Source of the DNA: Ceratorhiza oryzae-sativae | Lineage: Eukaryota; Basidiomycota; Agaricomycetes; Cantharellales; Ceratobasidiaceae | DNA length: 64,000 nt | Direction of reading: 5' to 3' | NCBI GenBank assembly: GCA_030998015.1 | Contig: JARWMV010000070.1 | Location: 17,617-81,616 of the forward strand | Shown here: in pieces, positions 25,094 to 36,564 of the stretch | How positions within the stretch are numbered: position 1 is the first letter of the stretch | Layout of the letters: the number at the start of each line of letters is the position of its first letter | The notes under the pieces: generated by a model | Told to the model about the DNA's origin: nothing | The model's database searches: none | The model's input: only the letters and a program-made list of their open reading frames with translations | Made by a program: the position numbers and the translations under genes

Positions 25094-26498
25094 ATTGATC
25101 AGTCACTGAATGGGTTTTTCGATTGAATGTATTCAGAGTTGGGTTTCGCCGCATGCTAGAATACTACGCTTATTTCTTCATCAATTCTTCTGGGAAGAGT
25201 GTGCCCTTTTTGTGGGTCCCTCGGATATGGGTTCAGTATGTTGCTGAATATACAGACACTCGCCTGGGTCAATTTTAGTGTTGGCGCCAACAGGCCATCA
25301 AGGTCTGTCGGCCAAGCCCTGACGAGAGCGCCATCGTCAATTGCCTGCGACCACCAGCAAACACCAAATTCGAACAATGTCCGAAACGGCAAGTTATCCG
25401 ATCAAACTCCTTTGGAGAGTCGGGTTCAACACTTGAACGGGTATACTACTCCGTACGGCTATCGGGTCATTGGTAGCCTGACGGGATATCGCCACGATCC
25501 ACCCCCAACTCCTCAACGGTGTCTCCTCCAGCGTGGCCGTCAAGCGTCACCACATCCGATGCTACTTGCCGGGCCAAGTTGATCGAGTTGGCAATGACGA
25601 TTTGGGCCATTGCTGTGATAATCGGACACCGTTGAATCAAGAGATCGAGGCAAGCATTCCACCCGGACGAACAGCAGGATGCCGGAGCGCGATCAAAAGC
25701 GTGCTTGTTGGAAATCCTCTAGAGTGCGCAGAGTGGCTTCATTGCGACGCGTCAACTGGCGGCTGTGAGTATACTTGCATCTGCTCGGGGTCGTTTGGGA
25801 ATGATTTTGAGCAGTCTGCTGTCGTCATCCTGCATCCAAGGACGCACGGTTTGGTGGCCATTGATACTGTCATCTAGAGAGATATCCGCTATTCTACTTT
25901 GGGGACCGTCTGGGATTCATTGTACCTACTTTTGAAGTCGAAAATCTCTAGGAAAATGCGAACTTTCCCGGAGCCGGTTAGCAGACGTCGAGCAAGTAAA
26001 GGCGGACTTGCCTGGGTTCCGACCGTGTATGATGGACAAACAGGTATTTTGTTCACCATTCCCTGTTTCCAGTCTTTGTACAACCCAGGTAAGCTTCTTG
26101 TCCGAAGTTCATAAAACAGCTGGGTGCCCGAGGATCTGGTGACCTTATTTGATCTCGATTGTCGGCTGCCGAAGTTGAGTGAATCGGGTTGGGGAGTTAT
26201 GCAACCAGACAAGGTCTGGTAATTGGGTGTTGAATTTATGCAGCTAAATGTCGAGTCTGTCCCGACACATCACGTCGATCGAGAAGGATGATGCGCACCG
26301 GAAGAGTGGGGGCGTCCGGCACGCAATTGGAATTCCTTGGGGGATCATGCTTCCACGTGGGGTGCTTATTTTGGTCGCCAAGGGACAGAAGATCTGGAAA
26401 ATGTCCGGCATATAAATGTGCGCGATGTGTGGGTGGTCAGCCTTGGCTCCTAGTTTTTCTCCCCGCTCTCGTTTACCTGCCGCTCTTTGACTGATAAC
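25094..26498. other. Intergenic region with a possible gene remnant
   Basis: Between the flavin oxidoreductase and KRE6. Around 25540-25875 one frame reads like protein (KLIELAMTIWAIAVI..., ARSKACLLEIL) but is broken by TGA and TAG, and a good 50-nt intron (GTGAGT...GAGCAG, about 25766-25815) follows. It may be a decayed gene; no family is recognised. The last few hundred bases are the KRE6 upstream region. Confidence 0.35.
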
Positions 26499-29498
26499 AT
26501 GACTTTGAGACACTCTGACGCCAGCTCGATGTCCGAGTACACCCACGAGGACCATGCGACTGCCCTGCCTGCCCCGGTGCCGGCCATCGCCCCGCCCGTG
26601 CCCCGACGGTCCAGCCAGCGACTGAGCGTGCGCCCGGTGTCGGGTATGCCCAGCCCGGTCCGACGCCAGAGCACAAACTCGCCCGACACGCCTGCCGGTG
26701 GCGCACGGATGTCTCTCCTCCCACCGTCTGGCTCAAGCACCCCCGAGGCAGCCACGCCCCGCTCCAGCACAGCCTTTCTCTCCCCCCGACCATGAGCTTT
26801 CGCCCGCTCTCGAGCGTGTATCCTGCAGAGCAGCGCCCGCTGCGCAAGGGCTTTGTTGGCGCACGCGACTCGAGCTCGGGCTACCTGCCCAACGGCGTCG
26901 CCGTGCCAGTCTCCAACGTCCGGCAGGCTCCCCAACCGGCGTTCGTATTGCCCCCGCCAACGGACACGGCGTTTTCCTCACTCCGATCCGGGAGCATGGT
27001 GAGTCTTTGCGTTGTGTGTATTTTTGGAACTGTCCAGCTGATCGGACACATGGCGTGTTTCTGGTCTCTGTTTTGACAACGACGGTTTCGGTTTGCGTGG
27101 GAGATATATTAGGCCGACATAAACGATCCTGATCGATATATTGGCACGCTCCCAAGTGGGCACAAGTCGGCGGCGCGTCTGGATGATTCCTACTCGTTCG
27201 ACCCCGATCCGGGTCATTGGGGCGCGACCAATCTCGCGATGAACTATCCTGTGCGTAGCTCCCCACCTGCTCGCTATGCTGCGCCCGGTTGACCCTTGGG
27301 GATCATATTAGGAGCCAGATGACGATCTACACAACCCGGACCCGAAGCGCGATTTGAAGCATGACAGACACGTCGAGTTTAGCTGGCGTGGATTGGTAAA
27401 TGTCGGGAGCCTGGCGCTCTTGTTGATGGCGTTGTTGGCCCTTTTGTGAGTCGATCGAGTACGCATGAAGGAAACCGGCTTATGAGGACGCAGCGCTGGG
27501 TATCCCATGTTGTCCTACTTTTTGCGAACGCCTCCATCCACGCTTGGAGGGTACAACCTTGGCGGGATCAATGCGAGCGGGCAGGTACCTGACATGCTCG
27601 GCAATCGAGGTTTGTCATGTTTATCCGATACATTCATTCGTTGGCTGAAGATCGTTTACCAGGCTTGATTGATCCGGCCACGCCAAAGTCTGCATATACA
27701 CGTACTTCGCTCGTCGACGGGCAAAAGTACGACTTGGTATTCAGCGACGAATTCAATGTCGACGGCCGCAGCTTTTATCCGGGGGATGATCCGTACTGGG
27801 AGGCTGTTGACATGCACTATTGGTGAGTCTCTCGTGCTTCTTGATCTTCTTTACTGATCCGGGTCGGCAGGTCGACGAACAACTTGGAGTGGTATGACCC
27901 CGCCCAAGTCACCACCACGGGCGGCTCACTCAAAATCACCCTCGACTCACACAAGGAGCACGATTTGAACTACACGGGTGGAATGCTGAGCACTTGGAAC
28001 AAGTTTTGTTTCACAGGTGGCTACATCGAAGGTGAGTTTCCACCTGTTTCGCATGGCCCGCGTGATTTGGGGTCGCTGGGCACCGAAACCGTTGCCGTCG
28101 AGACCTGAAGAACTCTCTGCGGCGCAGTCAGCCTAGGGACATCTCTCTCCCGACGCTCGGGCTTCTGGAAATCTTCTCTCCCCCAATTCCCTGCTGACGT
28201 CATTTTTTCTCTGACCTCTAGCCAACGTCTCGCTCCCCGGATCGTCGAAAACCTATGGACTATGGCCCGCAGTCTGGACGATGGGAAATCTCGGACGCGC
28301 TGGGTATGGTGCGACGCTGGAAGGCACTTGGCCGTACACATACGAGTAAGTCGCCGGTCTCTGTGGAGATGACATCGGGGATCAGTGACCCTGATCACCC
28401 CTTGATGCTTGTGGTCATTTATTCTGCCCTGGATGATCCTTCCTCCTTCCCTGGGCTTGACTGTTGCCCCCGCCGCTCGCTCAGAATGCTGACTGTGCAC
28501 ACCCCAGTTCCTGCGACGTCGGCACCCTCGCGAACCAGACAGATCCCCGGACAAACCTGCCCGTCGCCGCCCACGTCGGCGGCGTCAATTCCGTCAAGGG
28601 CGAAATGTCCTATTTGCCCGGTCAACGGCTGAGCGCGTGCACGTGCCCCAGCGAGTCGGACGGCAAAGACGGGCAGCAGGTCGTGCACCCCGGACCGAGG
28701 CGGGGCGATGGCAGTTTTGTCGGCCGGAGCGCGCCGGAGATTGATATTTTCGAGGCGCAGGTGGATACGACGACGTTGATTGGTGGTGTCAGTCAGAGCG
28801 CACAGTGGTGAGTTTTGTCTGTTTTTTTTTTTTTTTGTGGCTGGTGCTGATGCGATGGATAGGGCTCCGTTTAATGCTGCGTTCTTGTGGGACAATTCCT
28901 CGACGAATTTTATCCTGGCAGACCCGACTCAGTCGTACCTCAACACGTTCATCGGAAACGAGTATCAACAAACGACTTCGGTCGTGACCAACACGAAGCA
29001 GGGATGTTATACCCAAGGCGATGGGTGCTTTAGCACGTACGGGTTCGAGTACAGTCCTGGCACCGATGGGTACATTCAGTGGGTGAACGACGAAAAGGCC
29101 GTTTGGGAGATTCGAGCTGCGGGCATGGGTCCGGATTCGTTGACGGAGATTGGCCAGCGGCCTGTGCCGGGTGAGCCATTGGTGAGTGTTGTTCAAGGTC
29201 GAGTGAGAAATCGAAGAGCTTATGATGGGATTAGTATATTCTGGCCAACTTGGGCATGTCACACAATTTCGGCGCGATCGACTTTAAGCATCTCGTGTTC
29301 CCGACGTATATGCTCGTCGACTTTATCCGAGTGTACCAACCCTCGAACAAGCGTAACATTGGGTGCGACCCGCCAGACTTCCCAACAGCAGATTACATCA
29401 ACACGTACATCGAGGCATACACAAACCCCAACCTGACCACATGGGTAGACGACTACAAGCAACGGCTACCCAAGAACAAGTTGATCGATCAGTGCTAG
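26499..29498 (+). CDS. KRE6: KRE6/SKN1-type beta-1,6-glucan biosynthesis protein (GH16 fold)
   Basis: A type II membrane protein needed for beta-1,6-glucan in the fungal wall, acting in ER/Golgi/plasma membrane. Exons: 26499-26998, 27113-27250, 27312-27445, 27494-27609, 27663-27822, 27871-28031, 28222-28345, 28508-28807, 28863-29181, 29235-29498. A Ser/Thr/Pro-rich cytosolic tail leads to FSSLRSGSM, one membrane segment ([15 protein letters not shown], about 243-258), then the SKN1/KRE6 domain with [14 protein letters not shown], the GH16 signature EIDIFEAQ, and a Cys-containing C-terminus ending KLIDQC. Length would be about 738 aa, close to yeast Kre6. Oddity: exon 1 has a frame break at 26782-26795 (C6 run then CGACCATG); one extra base would join the two frames. 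A start at ATG 26792 would avoid it and give about 640 aa. Confidence 0.92.
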
Positions 29499-29851
29499 AT
29501 TGCATCTGGGCATTCGCTTGTTCTTTTTTTATAGACTTTTTTTTTCCCAGACGTCTGGATGTGCATTTTACATGTTCTCTACTTTGTGGCACTAGTTTTT
29601 TTTTTCAACTCTATTCGTATTTCCCTAGCTGTGGACTCTCTCTATCTTTCTCTACTTTGTTTGTGCACAGGTTGATCCATGATCTGTATAATTAGGTGTT
29701 TGATATTCATAAAGGAGGGTGAAGCTGCGTGTATGCGCGGCAACAGCTTGTTTGGACAGTGATTTGTGGATGGCGGTTAAGTGACCCCTGAGGATAGGGG
29801 GTGTCACATCTTCTTCTTTCCACCACCTAGGCCAAGTACGACTCGTCTAGG

Positions 29852-30649
29852 ATGAATTTTAACTTGGTCGAGCTTGTCATTGCGTTTTTGGGAGTGGTCA
29901 GTGCTGGACTTAATATGATTTATGCTTATAATTATATCGTCAAACGTTGGGCGCCGCGGTATGTATTGTCTCTTCCGCCCCAGGGAAAGAATAGACCTTT
30001 TTGCTAACGGGCTGCTGTCACTTGTGTGGTCGGTCTTACTGCTCCATCTCGTATTTTACCCTCGGATGTAGCCTGGCTGCGGGTTTGGTCGCACCCGAGC
30101 TTCGGCCCGCGCGAGATATGTTTAGCGGTGTGCCTCAAGGTGAGTTTGAAGACCGAGCATATCTCCAGGGCCCGTTGGTCGAAACCACCCTGACCAGGTC
30201 CGCCCATCTCCAAATCCAAACCGACTCCTCTGGTGCTTCGGAGATGCGGCTTCACCAAGGGGCTTCGCCGGTGGCTCGAGTGCAAGGCGTTTAATTATTT
30301 ACACACGTACACGACGATTACGCGAGGTTGGTCCTTGTCCTACCCATGCCGAGATATAGGCGACTCAAGAGGGATGATAGAATATGCAGCTTACTGGTCA
30401 CCCGCGATTGCCGAGGTCATCTACGTGATGGTTGGTATGATTGCATGTGCGTATGATGGGGTTTTCCGTTGGTTCTTGAATGCTGAGGCCCGAATGCTAG
30501 GGTACTTGACGTTCAAGTACGTGAAAAAGGCCATCCAAGCGGCGTTGAGGAGGAGAAGGAGAAAGCAAAAGTCGTATTGCGATCGAGGTATGCAAACAGA
30601 TGGACCGCGCTATTACACCGTTCCGAAACAGGGCAGACGGGTACCTTGA
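29852..30649 (+). CDS. Small unrecognised membrane protein
   Basis: Model: exons 29852-29958, 30072-30139 and 30198-30649 (208 aa), introns with GTATGT and GTGAGT donors and a CTGAC branch point in the second. Two hydrophobic segments are seen, one at the N-terminus (VELVIAFLGVVSAGLNMIYAY) and one late (IAEVIYVMVGMIACAYDGVF), followed by a very basic RRRRRK run. No family is recognised. The 3' end is uncertain: a GTATGC donor at about 30587 joined to the TTGCAG acceptor near 30710 would give a different C-terminus. It lies 350 bp downstream of KRE6 on the same strand. Confidence 0.5.
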
Positions 30650-32380
30650 GGTTTTGCCTTTTGTTGGTGTAATTCACGTTTTATTTCTATCGTATTATGT
30701 ACTCTTGCAGATTCGGCCTGGGCATCGTTGGCGGGTTTGGACAGGAGCTGTGGGAGTGGCAGTCGGACAGGGCGCTGGGAGACCGAATCTTGCTCAGACT
30801 AGTACCTGAAGAGGGGGAAGGGGTGGAGTACATATGTTCTCCTGATGCCTGGTCGACCGTTTGCATGAATGTGGTGTCGTCAGATTGGTCTCTTTTATTC
30901 CTGATCGGTAGATGTCGACAAGGACGGCGGGTGGTGGTGAGCTGCACCGGTTGAGTCCAGGGATCCTGTGGAACCTGAGTCGGGTGACAGAGGCGCTGGC
31001 AAGATACATGTCAAAGATAGAAACAAGCCTAGAGCAGCCTTTGCCCGATCTCATTAGGAATGACATCATGCACTTACCCAGTATGCCAAAGTTGGGCTAG
31101 TATGGCGCCAATAGCCTCGAGCCTAACGTAAGCCCTGAAAAAGCTGTAGGAGTTGGATTTGGAATGCGCCATGAGCCAGTCAAGGTCACCCACAGGCCTC
31201 TTTCTAGTCGCTACGGAGAGTGCTAGGAACGAGTCGCCAAACAACGAGCATTCTTCAAGTCGTAGTATAGACAGCTATTCGTTTGATTGTTTTAGTGATT
31301 GTACGGGCAAACCTCGAGCGTTAGCGTCCCCTATGTGGTGTATGGGGAATTGTGCATCGGAACCAGTGGAGTTGCACGAGCAGACTGACACAGGGATTGG
31401 CCACACCGCTTACCACGGCCTCACCTTTTGGGGCATATCACGTGAATGTGCTGAGCTCTCCTCGATACCACACCGTCGCCCGCGCCGCATACCCTTCTGC
31501 CCTCCTCTTCGTCCGAACCCTCAATCACTGCATCAATGCTGCGCACGGAATAGCCTCTCTGCCTCCCGTTGGGAGTCCACCTCGACCCAACAAAGTCTTC
31601 CTTGCTGATCGAGGTGGCCGGTTAGGTTGGCGCACTCACGTCCCACACCTCACTAGCCGAACCTTCAGAAAACTGCCGGTATGGATCTATGAATTATCAA
31701 ATTTAATATGCAAATGACACATCAGCAATCCCATTCTATGTCTTCGCATACTAGGCATGGCCCCGAGTGGTCCTACAGTCAATTCATAGGTGTGCGAACA
31801 CAGCTGAGTAGGTGTCAGGTTCTCGATTCTGAGTCCTAAAAACGATGTAGTCGTGGATGAATGGGTCCAAGGCGATAGCTTTTGATCAACCGGGCTGCTG
31901 TGACAGAACGTGCAAGCCGACCTATGTTTAGAGGCCAATCTCTTCCTCCTCATTCCACGTTCTACAATAAGTCATTGTGGGTTGTCTCTTATCGATCCTT
32001 CAATGGGAGGTTTTATCCTTCTACGAATAAAGCGCAATAACTAATAAGCATGCCGTTGTTCACCACAAATTCGTGAAACACATTCAACGGTATGCAAGCG
32101 TGATTAAGTCGGGGGAATGCTACCGAAGAAGAAGAGAGCACATGGCTGGCTCAACGAAGTTTAATTAACTACTACTCCCAACTGTTTTGATTCCTTAGTA
32201 CCATTGAATATTGTATTCCTTAATTTACCCTGTGGTCATTGGGGTATGCACAAAATGTGAAGCTCCCTCAAGACGGGATCACCTAAGGAAACACATTGGT
32301 GGGATAGGGCTACAAGCCAAACCACGGAATCCTTCGATCCGCTAGCAGGGGAATTGTTGGAGTAGATCTAATTTCTCACC
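30650..32380. other. Intergenic stretch without a supported gene
   Basis: Open frames of up to 151 codons exist at 31153-31717 in two overlapping frames but show no motif or consistent splice structure. It could include the last exon of the preceding gene (30710 onward). Confidence 0.4.
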
Positions 32381-32382
32381 TA

Positions 32383-33778
32383 CAGTGGGCCACAAATCAA
32401 ATGGGACATGTGACCATCTGACAGAGAATCATCTGTAAAAGATGAAGGATAGGCAATATCAGACACATGTATTAGTAGAATATATAGCTATATGCCATAT
32501 GATTTCCCTGGCAAATTTTCAGGACAACAGCTTGACTCTATGGCAAGATAATTTTTGGAGAAATTTTTGGCTGTCCCATTTGATTTGACAATTTGTACCT
32601 GCATGCTCATGCTGGGTAAAAACAGGCTAGCCTGCTCATTTCCTGGTCAATTTATCTAAAAAGAAATATGCCAGGCATCTTTTAAACACCATAAGAGTAT
32701 GTTTTCAGAGTTTCAGCAAGTTGGCTGTTGAAGATGCTAGGTTTGCATGCTCTCCCACCCCTTGTTTCACACTGATTTAGGCAGTTCATCTAATACAAAT
32801 CACATTAAGACATTCAATGATCATTTATAAGCTCTAAATGCATGAATGAAACCAGCTAAGAGGCACATACAGGAGTGGAAGTAGCTGGGATACATTTCCA
32901 TGCATACACCCAATGGAATAAACCAGTCATGCTGAGGGCAGGAGTTCAGCTGGAAGTCTAAAAGCTACATGGATTATAGTACCCCTGGGAGGAATCTTTG
33001 ATCTAAGTTTCAAGAGGACAGGGTAAAGACAAGGAAATTTACAGACCATGCAGTGCAAATTGTCTCCAATGTCATAGTAAATCTGATCAAAAAGTCCAAT
33101 TTTTGTACTGCATGGTCTGTAAATTTCCTTGTCTTTACCCTGTCCCCTTGAAACTTAGATCAAAGATTCCTCCCAGGGGTACTATAATCCATGTAGCTTT
33201 TAGACTTCCAGCTGAACTCCTGCCCTCAGCATGACTGGTTTATTCCATTGGGTGTATGCATGGAAATGTATCCCAGCTACTTCCACTCCTGTATGTGCCT
33301 CTTAGCTGGTTTCATTCATGCATTTAGAGCTTATAAATGATCATTGAATGTCTTAATGTGATTTGTATTAGATGAACTGCCTAAATCAGTGTGAAACAAG
33401 GGGTGGGAGAGCATGCAAACCTAGCATCTTCAACAGCCAACTTGCTGAAACTCTGAAAACATACTCTTATGGTGTTTAAAAGATGCCTGGCATATTTCTT
33501 TTTAGATAAATTGACCAGGAAATGAGCAGGCTAGCCTGTTTTTACCCAGCATGAGCATGCAGGTACAAATTGTCAAATCAAATGGGACAGCCAAAAATTT
33601 CTCCAAAAATTATCTTGCCATAGAGTCAAGCTGTTGTCCTGAAATTTTGCCAGGGAAATCATATGGCATATAGCTACATATTCTACTAATACATGTGACT
33701 GATATTGCCTATCCTTCATCTTTTACAGATGATTCTCTGTCAGATGGTCACATGTCCCATTTGATTTGTGGCCCACTG
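32383..33778. mobile_element. 1.4-kb palindromic fold-back element with TA duplication
   Basis: Two 672-bp arms (32383-33054 and 33107-33778) are near-perfect inverted copies around a 52-bp loop. The outer ends are CAGTGGGCCACAAATC and the element is flanked by TA on both sides (32381-32382, 33779-33780), as in Tc1/mariner-type elements. Only a few mismatches separate the arms (for example near 32492 and 33669). There is no coding sequence, so it would need a transposase in trans. A transcript through it would fold into a long hairpin. Confidence 0.88.
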
Positions 33779-33953
33779 TATATAGTCTTCGTGGTCTACC
33801 ACCTCAGCCATCTATTGTGCATATATGCGTCCCCATGGCATATCATTTCGAATTTTATATAAACAGATCGTATCCTCTTTATTCTACGCGGCGATTTATC
33901 TCCCCTCAGCCCTCCTCATTCCCTGCACCATCAGGTATATATAGGGAAATCGA

Positions 33954-34500
33954 TTACTTGTAAATATAGCAACTGCATGGTCCACGCATTAGCCCCGCAT
34001 CACGAATCATAAGGACACAGTTCTCACATGTAATGGCCGTCGCACGCATTGGGATGGCCGCCCGTGCTACCGTAGTTCAAACGCCAGCGGTTGCCCTCGT
34101 CCACCATGTCGTCGGGGTCGCCAAGAGAAACATCGTCATGCGGCGAACCGTTTTTGAAGATGTCTGCATCGATCGTTCGTCAGTACAAGGTCAACCAGGG
34201 AGACATAGTGCGTACAGCAGATGTAGTGGCCTGGGCAAGCGTTCGGATGACCTTCGGTGCTACCAAAGTTCAGCTTGAACCGATCGCCCTGGTCCGTCAC
34301 CAGGTCCGGGTTTCCGTAGGACGTCTCACGCTTCGAAAGCTAAAAATAAAGAATAATGAGAAAAAAGAAAGAAAGAAAGAGAGGTTAGCGTGTGCATCAA
34401 GTGCAGCGAAACATAGGCGACTCACGTTCTCAACCGGGGAGCCAGCAACCAACGCAGCCGCGGTAGCAGCGAAAGCGAGGAAAGTGGTATAAAAGTGCAT
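33954..34500 (-). CDS. Small secreted four-cysteine protein, copy 1
   Basis: Exons on the minus strand: 34426-34500, 34216-34339, 34028-34163, 33954-33972 (117 aa). A cleavable signal peptide (residues 1-20) is followed by a Lys-Arg pair (28-29) that suits Kex2 processing. The mature part holds two similar modules (about 43-69 and 90-116), each with the pattern GSTxGHPNACxGHYICYI; the four cysteines are 60, 66, 107 and 113. The donor GTACGC of intron 2 was chosen because it gives matching ends to both modules and is present in both copies, whereas the alternative GT upstream exists in only one. No family is recognised; size, secretion and cysteine pairs resemble fungal small secreted proteins. 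Function unknown. Confidence 0.85.
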
Positions 34501-34585
34501 GGTAGTAAAAGGCTTTTGTTCCCAAGAGATGACTGGAAGCTTTGGATTGCTGGATGGTTGAGTTGCACCGAGCTCCGTGCTTTCT

Positions 34586-34593
34586 TATTTATA
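34586..34593 (-). promoter_or_regulatory. TATA box of secreted-protein copy 1
   Basis: TATAAATA on the minus strand, 86 bp upstream of the ATG at 34500; mirror of 35919-35926. Confidence 0.6.
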
Positions 34594-35918
34594 TCTTTTC
34601 TGACCGATGCCGGAGCCAGCCTCACAAGCACACAAACACACGTAGTCATCGGAGCGCCGCAAACGCATACATCCGGGATTCGTGGCTTCGATTCAATGGA
34701 GCCGCCCATCAAACACTACAGAAGCCGTGCGGCCAAGTCGGACACGGGGTATTTTTAGGTTTTCGTGGGGCGAGGTGATTGCGATCAGAGCCACAATACA
34801 TACATACAGCATATTCGCACAGCCCGAGGCCGAGCGCCGTAGCTTCCATTCACGTTAGGTTATGAGTAATTGCACATACGGTGTTGCGATTTTGGTTCCC
34901 TTCTGTTGAGTTATTTCAATCCATAGCTAACCGCATGGTTCGAAGAATCCTATGCACCGCGTATCAGAGTTCCGAGACAACATGAATGCGGTGAAATCGG
35001 TGCTGGTTTATGTAGCCAACTATGCGTCGCGAAATCCACAGGATATCTCGTCAAATATATGGACAAAATGTATCTCACCTGCTCTTCAGCTCCGTCTTGA
35101 ATTACACCGTAACATTTGTATTCAGAGTGAATCACATCATCATATGCAATTTGAGTGAGCGAAAAATGTATGTGTTCGAAAGAGTTTGGCCTGCTAGCTT
35201 CAGTTTAGCTTCCTTGTCTCTTCGTATTTGCCGCTCACTCCTTCCGATTCAAATGGCTCAAGTCGAACAAAAGAATCGTCACTAACATGTAAAATCATGA
35301 TGACATTGCACGTTGCACATATCCGCGTATTCGGTTTTTTGCACTCTCACTTCAAGCATAATATTCACGCACAGCTCTGGCTGCCGTGCCAACCGGGACG
35401 CGTTCTGGAGGGTAAGATTGAAATTGATTCAAGAGCAGGTAAGATACATTTTGTCCATATATTTGACGAGATATCCTGTGGATTTCGCGACGCATAGTTG
35501 GCTACATAAACCAGCACCGATTTCACCGCATTCATGTTGTCTCGGAACTCTGATACGCGGTGCATAGGATTCTTCGAACCATGCGGTTAGCTATGGATTG
35601 AAATAGCTGAACAGAAGGGAACCAAAATCACAACACCGTATGTGCAATAACTCATAACCTAACGTGGATGGAAGCTACGGCGCTCGGCCTCGGGCTGTGC
35701 GGATATGCTGCATGTATGTATTGTGGCTCTGATCGCAATCACCTCGCCCCATGAAAACCTAAAAATACCCCGTGTCCGACTTGGCCGCACGGCTTCCGTG
35801 GTGTTTGATGGGCGGCTCCATTGAATCGAAGCCACGAATCCCGGATGTATGCGTTTGCGGCGCTCCGATGACTACGTGTGTTTGTGTGCTTGTGAGGCTG
35901 GCTCCAGGTCAGAAAAGA

Positions 35919-35926
35919 TATAAATA
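35919..35926 (+). promoter_or_regulatory. TATA box of secreted-protein copy 2
   Basis: TATAAATA lies 86 bp upstream of ATG 36012, in a pyrimidine-flanked setting typical of strongly expressed fungal genes. Confidence 0.6.
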
Positions 35927-36011
35927 AGAAAGCACGGAGCTCGGTGCAACTCAACCACCCAGCAATCCAAAGCTTCCAGTCATCTCTTAGAAACAAAAGC
36001 CTTTTACTACC

Positions 36012-36558
36012 ATGCACTTTTATACCACTTTCCTCGCTTTCGCTGCTACCGCGGCTGCGTTGGTTGCTGGCTCTCCGGTTGAGAACGTGAGTCGCCTATG
36101 TTTCGCTGCACTTGATGCACACGCTAACCTCTCTTTCTTTCTTTCTTTTTTCTCATTATTCTTTATTTTTAGCTTTCGAAGCGTGAGACGTCCTACGGAA
36201 ACCCGGACCTGGTGACGGACCAGGGCGATCGGTTCAAGCTGAACTTTGGTAGCACCGAAGGTCATCCGAACGCTTGCCCAGGCCACTACATCTGTTGTAC
36301 GCACTACGTCTCCCTGGTTGACCTTGTACTGACGAACGATCGATGCAGACATCTTCAAAAACGGTTCGCCGCATGACGATGTTTCTCTTGGCGACCCCGA
36401 CGACATGGTGGACGAGGGCAACCGCTGGCGTTTGAACTACGGTAGCACGGGCGGCCACCCCAATGCGTGCGACGGCCATTACATGTGAGAACTGTGACCT
36501 AACGATTCGTGATGCGGGGCTAATGCGTGGACCATGCAGCTGCTATATTTACAAGTAA
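36012..36558 (+). CDS. Small secreted four-cysteine protein, copy 2
   Basis: Exons 36012-36086, 36173-36296, 36349-36484 and 36540-36558, encoding the same 117-aa protein as the copy at 33954-34500. The nucleotide differences I can see in exons (TGT/TGC, CAC/CAT) are silent. Each intron has exactly the same length as in the other copy (86, 52, 55 nt). Both copies keep their TATA box and open frame, so both could be expressed. Transcription points away from copy 1 and the two ATGs are about 1.5 kb apart. Recent duplication or gene conversion between arms would explain the identity. Confidence 0.87.
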
Positions 36559-36564
36559 TCGATC

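Larger units (their letters stand above)
33949..35086. repeat. Left arm of 1.1-kb inverted gene duplication
   Basis: Reverse complement of 35431-36564 at roughly 98% identity by eye. It contains one copy of the secreted protein gene with its TATA box and upstream region. The outer edge is at ATCGATTACTTG and the inner edge at ACCTGCTCTT. A visible indel: GATGCC present at about 34607 is absent from the other arm. Confidence 0.9.
35431..36564. repeat. Right arm of 1.1-kb inverted gene duplication
   Basis: Mirror of 33949-35086. The 344-bp spacer (35087-35430) is unique and has no recognised gene. The arrangement is head to head, so the two gene copies diverge from the centre. Confidence 0.9.

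Noticed and set aside
25199..25875. Intact gene between the flavin oxidoreductase and KRE6
   Set aside because: The frame that reads like protein has internal TGA and TAG codons; at best it is a remnant.
30232..30294. Reading on through the second exon of the small membrane gene to the stop at 30294
   Set aside because: A clear GTGAGT...CTGACCAG intron (30140-30197) moves into a longer frame with a membrane segment.
31153..31717. Overlapping frames of 151 and 121 codons as genes
   Set aside because: They use two frames over the same bases, with no motif, no consistent introns and no convincing start.
32383..33778. Palindrome as two adjacent genes or a CRISPR-like array
   Set aside because: There are no frames with motifs and no regular spacer pattern; it is one inverted repeat with TA flanks. 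CRISPR arrays are not expected in fungal nuclear DNA.
33949..36564. Inverted duplication as a simple assembly error
   Set aside because: The arms differ at scattered sites and by small indels (for example about 34607), and the spacer is unique, so it is more likely real. Long reads would settle it.
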